Source: CAWBRT01 sp050015355 (lineage in GTDB: Bacteria; Acidobacteriota; Terriglobia; Terriglobales; Acidobacteriaceae). From it: a stretch of 16,038 nucleotides of DNA. Shown one piece after another: positions 1 through 7,000 of the stretch. The notes beneath the pieces were generated by a model. That model made no database searches. It was not told the origin of the DNA and saw nothing but the letters and a program-made list of their open reading frames with translations. Position 1 is the first letter of the stretch. Every line of letters begins with the position of its first letter. The stretch lies in contig JBEKBO010000107.1 in NCBI GenBank assembly GCA_050015355.1, positions 1 through 16,038 on the forward strand, written 5' to 3'. The translations under genes and the position numbers were made by a program.

Positions 1-80
1 TCGATCCCCAACTCGCGTTTCCCCCGGTCATAGCCGATCGCAGCAATGCTCGTCGAATCCACCGCCACACACTTCATCAT
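1..80 (-). CDS. KTSC-domain protein, N-terminal fragment (cut by window edge)
   Basis: Reading leftwards from the ATG at 80-78 (a second ATG follows at 77-75), the strand translates as MMKCVAVDSTSIAAIGYD, then RGKRELGI, and runs off the window. The S-T-S-I-x-x-I-G-Y-D block followed by a short basic stretch and L-x-I is the hallmark start of the KTSC domain, a small domain of about 60-70 residues named for a conserved Lys-Thr-Ser-Cys set and found alone or beside nucleic-acid-related domains. Its function is not established. No Shine-Dalgarno is visible. A TAGACT element lies 6 nt before the second ATG, which would suit a leaderless transcript starting there. It is divergent from the MscS gene. 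Only about 26 codons are present, so the family call rests on one motif. Confidence 0.6.
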   Translation of the reverse strand, partial: MMKCVAVDSTSIAAIGYDRGKRELGI

Positions 81-83
81 GCC

Positions 84-89
84 AGTCTA
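84..89 (-). promoter_or_regulatory. Candidate -10 element TAGACT before the KTSC gene
   Basis: TAGACT on the minus strand fits TANNNT and ends 6 nt before the second in-frame ATG (77-75). No -35 hexamer is obvious. It is inferred to be a promoter for a leaderless transcript. Confidence 0.25.
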
Positions 90-179
90 ACTGCGACAGA
101 GTTTATGAGACCACTTCTAGAGCCTTGGTGAATAATCCCACCTAGGAGCCCCGCCACATCATTTTGGAAGCTGATTGTT

Positions 180-185
180 TATAAT
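180..185 (+). promoter_or_regulatory. Perfect TATAAT -10 element 7 nt before the mscS-family ATG
   Basis: TATAAT at 180-185 is followed by 7 nt and then the ATG at 193. Transcription would start at about the A of the ATG, giving a leaderless mRNA. No good -35 lies 16-18 nt upstream. The alternative TTG start at 175 overlaps this element, which argues against that start if the promoter is real. Confidence 0.45.
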
Positions 186-192
186 CGCGCCG

Positions 193-1104
193 ATGACCAT
201 TTCCACTATCGTCGCGCAGGCCTCGCAGCATTCGTGGTTCCAGGTTCTGAATAACTGGAGCGACGATAGCTTCGAGTTCGTGCGGCACGACGTTCCCAAG
301 ATATTTGGCGTTCTGATCGTAGCCTTTATCCTCTCGCGTTTTCTGAAGAGCCTCAAGAAACACCTGATGGAATTGAGCCGGCGGGAGACGGTTCAGTCGA
401 CGCTCCGCGCCACGCAGTTGCGGACCGTGGCGAGTGTGTTTCACAGCATCGGGCTGGTCACGATCGTCTTCGTGGCGGGGATGCAGATTCTGCCCCTGTT
501 GGGCATCAATATTGGGCCGCTGCTGGCAAGCGCGGGCATAGCGGGGCTGGCGATTGGCTTCGGCGCGCAAACGCTGGTTCGGGATTTCATCAACGGTTTC
601 TTTATTCTCATCGAGAACCAGTTCGACATTGGCGACGTGGTCAAAATCGGCGCCGTACAGGGGACAGTCGAGAAGCTGACGCTGCGGCGCACCGTGCTGC
701 GCGATGCGGATGGCGCCTTGCATACGGTTCCGAACGGCCAGGTCACGATTGTGTCGAACCTGACGCGCGACTGGACGCAACTGGCGCTGCACATTTCCGT
801 GGGCTACAACGAAAACAGTGACCGGGTGGTGGAGCTGCTGAACGAAGTCGCCGGCGAAGTGCGGCACGATCCGGCGTTTGCCGAATCGATTGTTGCCGAC
901 CCCATCGTTCCCGGCATCGAGAAGGTTTCGGCGGAAGAAGTCGACTACCTTATGCTGGTGAAAACCAAGCCCGGCGAGCAGTACGCGGTCAGCCGCGAGC
1001 TGCGGCGCAGAATCAAGGAGTGTTTCGACAAGAACGGTATTCAGCCAGGCGGCCAGCACCGTTTCTATGTGGTCGGAGACACTGCCTCATCGCCGAAGAC
1101 GTAA
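193..1104 (+). CDS. MscS-family small-conductance mechanosensitive channel
   Basis: A 303-residue inner-membrane channel that would open under membrane tension and release osmolytes during osmotic downshock. Helices are visible at about residues 37-52 (IFGVLIVAFILSRFL) and 85-107. The pore helix region follows, with the Gly/Ala-rich stretch LLASAGIAGLAIGFGAQ and then LVRDFINGFFILIENQFDIGD, the classic MscS TM3/beta-domain junction. The cytoplasmic beta domain (VVKIGAVQGTVEKLTLRRTVLRD, then DGALHTVPNGQV) and an alpha-beta C-terminal domain follow. The length matches E. coli MscS (286 aa). I chose ATG 193; TTG 175 with a GGAAG 4 nt upstream is an in-frame alternative that adds six residues. The gene stands alone. 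Because many paralogues exist, no gene symbol is given. Confidence 0.93.
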   Translation: MTISTIVAQASQHSWFQVLNNWSDDSFEFVRHDVPKIFGVLIVAFILSRFLKSLKKHLMELSRRETVQSTLRATQLRTVASVFHSIGLVTIVFVAGMQILPLLGINIGPLLASAGIAGLAIGFGAQTLVRDFINGFFILIENQFDIGDVVKIGAVQGTVEKLTLRRTVLRDADGALHTVPNGQVTIVSNLTRDWTQLALHISVGYNENSDRVVELLNEVAGEVRHDPAFAESIVADPIVPGIEKVSAEEVDYLMLVKTKPGEQYAVSRELRRRIKECFDKNGIQPGGQHRFYVVGDTASSPKT

Positions 1105-1200
1105 CCCTTTCGAGCCGCCGCCCGGCGAGCTCCGGACACCGCACAACCTGAGTAGCGCGAAAAAATTCCAGTGACATCGCAGGTCCGCAGGTTTTGCATC

Positions 1201-1206
1201 TAAAAT
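1201..1206 (+). promoter_or_regulatory. Candidate -10 element TAAAAT 6 nt before the ATG at 1213
   Basis: TAAAAT (5 of 6 matches to TATAAT) ends 6 nt before the ATG. There is no Shine-Dalgarno between it and the start. A GTGACA at 1171-1176 resembles a -35 but is 24 nt away, too far for normal spacing. It probably gives a leaderless transcript. Confidence 0.4.
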
Positions 1207-1212
1207 TTTGGC

Positions 1213-1869
1213 ATGTGGTGGCGATTCCTTGGCGTGGACATTGCAGCGGGCGCTGTGCTGGTCGCAGCGTGGTACTTGGTGTTTCTGCGTTTGAACCGCA
1301 AGCGGGGCGGGCGAATTCTGCATTGGATCGAGCAAGCTCTTGAAGGCAAAGGTCTTATCGCCGGGGTAAAGTGGCTATCGGCCTCTCGCATGCAGGTGCA
1401 ACTTCGGCTTTTTGACTCCGGCTTCTGCCGACCGTCGATGCTGGTTCACCTTCTGCCGCGCGAAACCCCATTGCAGTGGGTCATAAGCCTGCTAAGACGG
1501 CGTCGCGAAAGCCTCACGTTTGAATCCGACCTGCCTTGCGCTCCTAATTTCAATCTGGAAGTTCAGAACCATCGCTGGTGCGGCAGAACCCGCCGCAAAC
1601 TTGTGCCTGACAAGAACTGGACCCTCGCCCGGGTAGGCCCATTCCTCATTACCAGCCGTCCCGACTGGCAGCACGACATCCAGAATATGGTGGAGTCGAC
1701 CGTAGCCTCCCGCGATTGCAATTTCATCCAAGTGAGGTTCGGGCGCAGCACGCCGCATTTTTCCGCGACCATTCCGCTGACCACCCTGCAACCTGACTCC
1801 AATGTCGAAACCGGCGTCTTTGACGCCCTCAAAGACCTCGCCGCCGGCGCTTCCGCATCGCGCTTTTAA
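1213..1869 (+). CDS. Membrane-anchored protein of unknown function
   Basis: A 218-residue protein that I cannot assign to a named family. Residues about 7-27 (GVDIAAGAVLVAAWYLVFLRL) form one hydrophobic helix, followed by the basic NRKRGGR, so the bulk should be anchored facing the cytoplasm. The rest is rich in Arg and Trp with no recognisable catalytic motif. A central block LEVQNHRWCGRTRRKL looks conserved in character and may bind nucleic acid or acidic lipid, but that is only a guess. The start follows a TAAAAT element by 6 nt with no ribosome binding site. It lies 108 nt after the MscS-family gene and converges on the minus-strand gene at 1899-2258. An Acidobacteria-restricted hypothetical family is likely. 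Confidence 0.8.
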   Translation: MWWRFLGVDIAAGAVLVAAWYLVFLRLNRKRGGRILHWIEQALEGKGLIAGVKWLSASRMQVQLRLFDSGFCRPSMLVHLLPRETPLQWVISLLRRRRESLTFESDLPCAPNFNLEVQNHRWCGRTRRKLVPDKNWTLARVGPFLITSRPDWQHDIQNMVESTVASRDCNFIQVRFGRSTPHFSATIPLTTLQPDSNVETGVFDALKDLAAGASASRF

Positions 1870-1898
1870 CAAAAAAGTCTAGGCCGCTCTTCCCAGCT

Positions 1899-2258
1899 TC
1901 ACTCGCCCTGACCGTAACCGTCGAGATGAACGCACACCGATTGCTTGTGCCCGCGTTCGTACCTCGTAAGCGGGCACATTGTGAAGTCTCCAACGATGGC
2001 GTAGTCCAACCAATTACCTCGGCTAACGATCATGTCGTCGAGCTGGTCATCTCCCCCTGTGGACAACAGTCTCTTCGTGCCGATCACCCAAATACCGTTG
2101 TTCTCCGCATAAATAGCGTATCTGCCGTGTACTGTGAAGCACTTCCCAACCTTCGCCTCAGTGCAGTTGTCAGCTCCGAATGCGCCAGTTGTCAGCATCA
2201 GAAGGAAAGTGGACGACAAGAAAACTCGAGCTGCCATGTGGATCATAGTAATCGACAT
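1899..2258 (-). CDS. Small secreted protein with four cysteines, unknown function
   Basis: A 119-residue protein with a clear Sec signal peptide: basic start (MIHMAAR), hydrophobic core VFLSSTFLLMLTTG and an AFGA cleavage site at about residue 29. The mature part of about 90 residues has four Cys (in DNC, GKC, TMC and SVC), enough for two disulphides. The segment CFTVHGRYAIYAENNGIWVI followed by GTKRLL has a G-R...IW-x-x-G-T-x-R-x-L pattern that I have seen in secreted beta-rich proteins of unknown function, so export to the periplasm is likely. In-frame ATGs at codons 1, 5 and 8 make the exact start uncertain; the signal peptide works from any of them. It converges with the upstream plus-strand gene, with only 29 bp between the stops. 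Confidence 0.75.
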   Translation of the reverse strand: MSITMIHMAARVFLSSTFLLMLTTGAFGADNCTEAKVGKCFTVHGRYAIYAENNGIWVIGTKRLLSTGGDDQLDDMIVSRGNWLDYAIVGDFTMCPLTRYERGHKQSVCVHLDGYGQGE

Positions 2259-2372
2259 GCCCTTGTGTGTTTAGCATAACTGTCGCTACAGGCCTTATCA
2301 CCGCTCGCACAACAGAATGCACCAGCTAGGGGTATTAACATTCGGCGCAGGTAGCGTGATCTATTGCAAGTG

Positions 2373-2401
2373 TGTCATCCTGAGCGTAGCGAAGGATCTG
2401 C
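2373..2401 (+). repeat. Left copy of 29-bp inverted hairpin repeat
   Basis: The repeat starts TGTCATCCTGAGCG and ends AAGGATCTGC. Bases 2377-2397 fold as a hairpin: a 5-bp ATCCT/AGGAT stem, two tandem G-A mismatches, a 2-bp GC/GC step and a three-base GTA loop. The stop codon and last codons of the GIY-YIG gene lie inside it. This sequence family is a widespread dispersed repeat in Acidobacteria and other genomes. Confidence 0.85.
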
Positions 2402-2683
2402 TGTGCGTCCGGTCCCCTCACTGAGGTCGTCCCAGGTGGGATTTTCGCGCTCGATCAGCGCAATCTTCCTCTCCCTTCGCCAGCTTTTGAGTTCCTTTTC
2501 GCGCGCAATTGCTCGCACCACTTTGTCGTAGATCTCGTAATAAACTAAGCGATCAATATTGTAGCGGGATGCGAAGCCCCGGAGAAGTTTCCGCTTGTGC
2601 TCAAAGATGCGGCGGTCGAGGTCTCCAGTCACCCCGACGTACAGGTTGCGGCTGCGGCTGGCGAGAATATAGACGTAATACAT
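2375..2683 (-). CDS. GIY-YIG nuclease family protein (YhbQ/UPF0213-like)
   Basis: A 102-residue single-domain protein of the GIY-YIG endonuclease superfamily. Visible motifs: the first strand YYVYIL (residues 2-7), the second LYVGVT (14-19, standing in for YIG), catalytic-type Arg at 24/25 and His at 29 in DLDRRIFEHK, the metal-binding Glu at about 62 in AREKELKSW, and the C-terminal NPTWDDL with Asn 81. The whole catalytic set is present, so it should be active on DNA; the substrate is unknown. There is no linker or DNA-binding domain, as is usual for this short family. The final residues (ADPSLRSG and stop) are read from the left inverted repeat. No Shine-Dalgarno lies close to the ATG; an AAGGA sits about 20 nt upstream, within the right repeat. 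Confidence 0.88.
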   Translation of the reverse strand: MYYVYILASRSRNLYVGVTGDLDRRIFEHKRKLLRGFASRYNIDRLVYYEIYDKVVRAIAREKELKSWRRERKIALIERENPTWDDLSEGTGRTADPSLRSG

Positions 2684-2697
2684 GGCGATTCGAAAAA

Positions 2698-2726
2698 GCA
2701 GATCCTTCGCTTCGCTCAGGATGACA
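2698..2726 (-). repeat. Right copy of 29-bp inverted hairpin repeat
   Basis: On the minus strand this matches the left copy except for the central loop base. Its hairpin at 2702-2722 has the core GCGAAGC (GAA loop) inside two tandem G-A mismatches and a 5-bp ATCCT/AGGAT stem. It lies just upstream of the GIY-YIG start codon. Confidence 0.85.
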
Positions 2727-2813
2727 CTTCCACAAGCTGAACGCTACGCGATAGATCACGGTCCGCTGGGCGGGCGGCCTACTCAAGCCTCTTTTTCTGG
2801 TGGGGGCTGGGGG

Positions 2814-2844
2814 CCCACATCCGCCCGCTGTTGGCGAATGCGGG
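2814..2844. repeat. Imperfect intergenic hairpin, 12-bp arms
   Basis: CCCACATCCGCC (2814-2825) pairs with GGCGAATGCGGG (2833-2844) at 10 of 12 positions across a 7-nt loop. Flanking GGGG and CCCC tracts could extend it. There is no T-run, so it is not a standard terminator. It resembles a degenerate copy of a dispersed acidobacterial intergenic palindrome. Confidence 0.5.
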
Positions 2845-2894
2845 AGTGCCGCGCCCCATGTCCCGGTTCCGCCGCCGCAGCCTTCTACCTGAGG

Positions 2895-2929
2895 TCTGAA
2901 AATCTGAAATCTGAATCTGAAATCTGAAA
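2895..2929. repeat. Short tandem repeat of TCTGAA(A), five copies
   Basis: TCTGAA units begin at 2895, 2903, 2910, 2916 and 2923, with periods of 8, 7, 6 and 7. The array ends 11 nt before the stop of the minus-strand dehydrogenase gene. No function is evident. Confidence 0.8.
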
Positions 2930-2939
2930 TATCTTTCCC

Positions 2940-3797
2940 CTAAAGTCCCGCAAGTTTCTCCAGCACCGCTATGGTTGCCGAGTAATCCAGACCTTGCTGT
3001 TCCTTGGAAGTCATCTGATAGACCTCTTCTACTTTCTCCAAGGCGGGCAACTTGGCTCCCGACTCATGCGCGGCCTGGAGAATGAGCTTGACGTCCTTGT
3101 GCATCAGGTAGAGCGGGAAGCTGGGCGCGAAGTCGCGCTGGAAGACCATCTGCGCCTTGCGGTCGATCAGGGGCGAGCGGACAGCCGCCGATTGGATCAA
3201 TTCCCACCATTTTTCCGGAGGCACTCCTAGTTTGCGGATGAGGGTCAGCGCTTCGGCAAAAGCCTCGTACATCATTGCCGCCATCAGGTTCATGCCGAGC
3301 TTGGCCGATTCGCCCAGGCCGGTTTTGCCGATGTGGATGACCTTCTTGCCCATCGCCGCGAACAGCGGCTGAAGTTTTTCAACGGCTTGGTCGGGACCGC
3401 CGACGATGAACACCAGTTGGCCGGACTCGGCGCCGGCTTTGGAACCGGTCACCGGCGCATCGACAAACTGTGCTCCCTTGGCCGCTACCCGCTCGGCGAA
3501 CTTGCAACTCGCCGAGGGTGCAATCGTGCTGGAATCGACGACGATCATCCCGGCCCGCAAAGCGGATTCGACCCCATCGGCTCCAAACAGAACCTGTTCG
3601 ACAGCTTTGGTATCGGCGACGCAGAGCCACACGACCTCGGCGTTCTTAGCGGCTTCAGCCGGAGTGCCGGCCACGCGAGCGCCGGGAACGATCTTGCCTG
3701 AGGTGCGATTCCACACCACAACCTCGTGACCGGCTTTGGCAAGGTTCACGGCCATCGGTCTGCCCATAATTCCCAAACCCAGGAAAGCAACTTTCAT
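2940..3797 (-). CDS. NAD(P)-dependent beta-hydroxyacid dehydrogenase (3-hydroxyisobutyrate dehydrogenase family)
   Basis: A 285-residue soluble oxidoreductase of the beta-hydroxyacid dehydrogenase family. The N-terminal Rossmann motif GLGIMGRPMAVNLAKAG (residues 7-23) binds the dinucleotide. The WNRT after the second strand (29-32) places Arg where NADPH-preferring members have it. The substrate-binding signature DAPVTGSKAGAESG is at 113-126, and the catalytic lysine is K166 in GLGESAKLGMN with N170. The all-alpha C-terminal domain is complete. Length and motifs fit 3-hydroxyisobutyrate dehydrogenase, tartronate semialdehyde reductase and glyoxylate/succinic semialdehyde reductase alike, so the substrate is open. 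A good ribosome site AAGAGG lies 8-9 nt before the ATG. No metabolic neighbours help to assign the pathway. Confidence 0.92.
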   Translation of the reverse strand: MKVAFLGLGIMGRPMAVNLAKAGHEVVVWNRTSGKIVPGARVAGTPAEAAKNAEVVWLCVADTKAVEQVLFGADGVESALRAGMIVVDSSTIAPSASCKFAERVAAKGAQFVDAPVTGSKAGAESGQLVFIVGGPDQAVEKLQPLFAAMGKKVIHIGKTGLGESAKLGMNLMAAMMYEAFAEALTLIRKLGVPPEKWWELIQSAAVRSPLIDRKAQMVFQRDFAPSFPLYLMHKDVKLILQAAHESGAKLPALEKVEEVYQMTSKEQQGLDYSATIAVLEKLAGL

Positions 3798-3854
3798 GAT
3801 TGAGACCTCTTAATTGAGAACATTATGTTTGAACTTTTACCGAGCATACTACGT

Positions 3855-3890
3855 GGGGTCTCCGGCACGCGCCGTGTGCGCGTGTGGGGC
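3855..3890 (+). repeat. Dispersed GC-rich repeat, copy 1
   Basis: The block starts GGGGTCTCCGGCACGCGCCG and ends GTGTGGGGC. It aligns with 8811-8849 with few mismatches and 3 nt of gaps. It lies in the divergent gap between the dehydrogenase gene and the RND operon. The GGGGTC-CCGG...TGGGGC pattern resembles a repeat family common between genes in Acidobacteria. Confidence 0.6.
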
Positions 3891-4020
3891 AGAGCAGCGG
3901 GCGCCGCGAGAGCGCCCCGGATCGCTCGGGTACTCGGGCGAAGGCCTTAACCAGCGCAAACCGCGCCATCGCAAGCAGTGATAATCTTGACCACTCTCGG
4001 CGAATTCTTGAAAATCACCA

Positions 4021-4049
4021 ATGACACCAACGTGACACTCAGGTATCTT
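4021..4049 (+). promoter_or_regulatory. Weak promoter candidate for the RND efflux operon
   Basis: ATGACA (4021-4026) and TATCTT (4044-4049) are separated by 17 nt, about 45 nt before the permease ATG. Each has only partial agreement with the sigma-70 boxes. An overlapping TATACA (4049-4054) is another possible -10. No operator palindrome stands out. Confidence 0.25.
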
Positions 4050-4093
4050 ATACAAAACCTTCAGAAGCGTTGCTCTGTGGTGGAAAACTCAAG

Positions 4094-7000
4094 ATGTGGA
4101 TTGTACGCCTAGCTCTCCGAAGACCGTATACGTTCGTCGTGGTTTCGCTTTTGGTATTCATTTTGGGAATATCGGCGATCGTCACGACTCCAAAGGATAT
4201 TTTCCCCATCATTGACATTCCCGTTGTGAGCGTGATTTGGAGCTACAACGGGCTTTCACCGGAAGAGATGGCTAACCGGATGGTTACCATCTCCGAGCGG
4301 GCAATGACGACCACCGTCAACGACATCGAGCACATCGAGTCGCATGCTTATTCGGGCGTTGCGGTCATCAAGATTTTCTTTCAGCCGACGGCCAAGGTGG
4401 AAACGGCGCTTTCGCAGGTGACCGCGCTGGTGCAGACGCAGTTGAGAATCATGCCTCCGGGCACTACTCCTCCGTCGATCGTGAAGTACGATGTCTCTTC
4501 GGTTCCGGTTTTGCAGATGGGCCTTTCCGGCGAGGGTTTGAGCGAGCAGCAGCTCTTCGATTACGGTTTGAACTACGTCAGAACGCAACTGGCGACCGTG
4601 CAGGGCGCGTCCGTTCCGCTGCCTTACGGCGGCAAACAGGCCCAGATCATGGTCGATCTCATCCCCAACCAGCTTTATGCCAAGCATCTGTCGCCAGCCG
4701 ACATCTCCAACGCGATTTCGTTCCAAAACCTGATTCTGCCGACGGGATCGGTCAAGATGGGCGACCGCGAATACCCCGTTCGCCTGAACAGCAGTCCGTT
4801 GACGATAGCGGATATGAACGAGCTGCCAATCAGGGCGTCTGGCGGGGCCGTAGTGCTGCTGAAGGATGTAGCCCAGGTGCGCAGCGGTTATCTGCCGCAG
4901 ATCAACGTGGTGCGCATCAATGGCAACCGCGCCTCGCTGATGACGATCCTGCGCAACGGGCACGCTTCCACCTTGGACATCGTGCGGCAGGTCAAGGCGG
5001 CTCTGCCTCGCGTGCAGTCGATCCTGCCTCCAACGTTGAAGATTACCCCTCTCTTCGATCAGTCGCTGTTTGTGCGCGCCTCAATCTACAGCGTGCTGAA
5101 AGAGGGCATCATCGCGGCGGTGCTGACCGGCCTCATGATCCTGGTCTTCCTGGGGAGCTGGCGCAGCACGCTGATCGTTTGCACCTCGATTCCGCTCTCC
5201 ATCCTGACTTCGCAGATCATTCTTAGCGCGCTCGGGGAAAGCATTAACGTGATGACCCTGGGCGGTATGGCCCTGGCGGTGGGAATCCTGGTGGACGATG
5301 CCACGGTCACCATCGAAAACGTGCATCGCAACATGGCGATGAGGAAGCCGCTGACGCGCGCGCTGCTCGATGGCGCGCAGCAGATCGCAGTGCCGACCTT
5401 TGTCTCCACGCTTTCCATCTGCATCGTTTTTGTGCCGGTAGTGCTGCTGACTGGGGCCGCCAGATTTCTGTTCACGCCTTTGGCCATGGCGGTTGTGTTT
5501 GCCATGCTCGCCTCTTACTTCTTTTCGCGAACCCTGGTCCCGACCATGGTGCACCATATGCTGGGACCCGAAGTGCCGATCTATGCGACCGAAGAGGGAA
5601 AGCACGGCCACCACATGGACCTGGGTTGGGTGTGGCGCGTGCATTTCAGGTTCGACGATTGGTTCGAAGGTATGCGCGAGCGCTATCGCCAACTGCTGGA
5701 ATGGAGCCTGCACAACCGGCGATTGGTACTGGGACTGTTCGCGGTGTTCGTGGCCGCCTCCTCGTTGCTGGTGTTCGTCATCGGGCAGGACTTTTTCCCC
5801 TACGTCGATTCCGGACAGATACGCTTGCACGTGCGCTGTCCGGCGGGCACGCGAGTAGAGACTACCGAGCAGATCTTCGCCCAAGTTGACGAGGAAATCC
5901 GTCGCATTATCCCGCCCGAAGAGGTGCAGCTTGTTCTCGACAACATCGGCCTTCCGGTCAGCGGCATCAACCTGGCGTTCAGCGACACCGCCAGCATTAG
6001 TGCCGCCGACGGCGACATCCTGATTTCGCTCAATCCCGAGAAGCACGGTCCGACCCGCGAATACATGCGGCTCCTCCGCGAACGGTTGACCGAGAAATTC
6101 CCGCAGGAGACTTTCTTCTTTGCGGCCGCCAATATGACCACGCAGATTCTGAACTTCGGATTGCCTGCACCCATCGACATTCAGGTGGTTGGCCGCGACC
6201 CGGTGAGGAACTACGAGGTGGCCGAACGGCTGCTGGCCCGTGTGCGCAAGGTGCCGGGTGTGGTTGACGCGCACATCCACCAGGAGGTGGCGCGCCCGCA
6301 ATTCGACGTCAATGTGGATCGGGCAAAAGCGCAGCAGCTTGGGCTGACACAGCGCGATGTGGCCCAGAGCATGCTCATTTCGCTCAGCGGCAGCTATATG
6401 GCGGCGCCCAATCAGTGGTTGAACCCCGCCACCGGCATCAACTACCAGGTTACGGTTCAGACTCCGCAGGCCTTGATTCCATCCCTGGACGCCATGCAAA
6501 GCACGCCGGTGAACGGCCCGCAAAACATCCAGACAAACCCCAAGGACACGCATCTGCTGGCGACCCTGGCAAAGGTCAACCGCTCAACCAGCCCAACCCT
6601 GATCAGCCATTACAACGTGCAGCCAGTGTATGACATTCTGTGTGACGTCGATCTGCGCGACCTGGGTGGAGTGGCGGGAGACGTCCAGAAGATTCTGGAT
6701 GAAGAGACTGGCTCGGGAAGGCTGCCGCGCGGCTCTTGGCTGGTCATGCGCGGGCAGGCCGAGACGATGCATAGCTCTTTCGTCCGCCTCGGATTAGGCA
6801 TCGGCTTCGCGGTGATCTTCATTTACCTGCTGATGGCAGTCAACTTCCAGTCGTGGCTCGATCCGTTTATCATTCTCATGGCCCTGCCCGGCGCTTTTGC
6901 CGGCATTCTGTGGATGCTGTTCATCGCGCAGACGACTTTCAGCGTTCCCTCCATGATGGGTACCATCATGGCTATTGGCGTGGCGACCGCCAATAGTATT

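Larger units (their letters stand above)
2355..2760. mobile_element. Putative small mobile unit: GIY-YIG gene between inverted hairpin repeats
   Basis: A 406-bp block is bounded by inverted CGTGATCTATYGC ends (2355-2367 and 2748-2760, 12 of 13 bases matching). Inside these lies a second, nearly perfect 29-bp inverted pair (2373-2401 and 2698-2726, 28 of 29). Between them is one complete GIY-YIG nuclease gene on the minus strand. No target-site duplication is obvious at the outer edges. The arrangement suggests a unit that has moved or been copied as a whole, but mobility is inferred only from the symmetry. Confidence 0.5.

Noticed and set aside
142..1059. Long minus-strand open frame across the MscS gene
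   Set aside because: It is antisense to a gene with a clear family match and its translation has no protein-like motif. High GC third positions create such shadows.
2375..2726. CRISPR array from the repeated 29-bp units
   Set aside because: There are only two copies, in inverted orientation, with a gene between them. No spacer series or Cas gene is present.
5081..6553. 490-codon minus-strand open frame inside the RND permease gene
   Set aside because: It lies fully within the permease coding region; the product is rich in His, Arg and Gln as expected for an antisense shadow.
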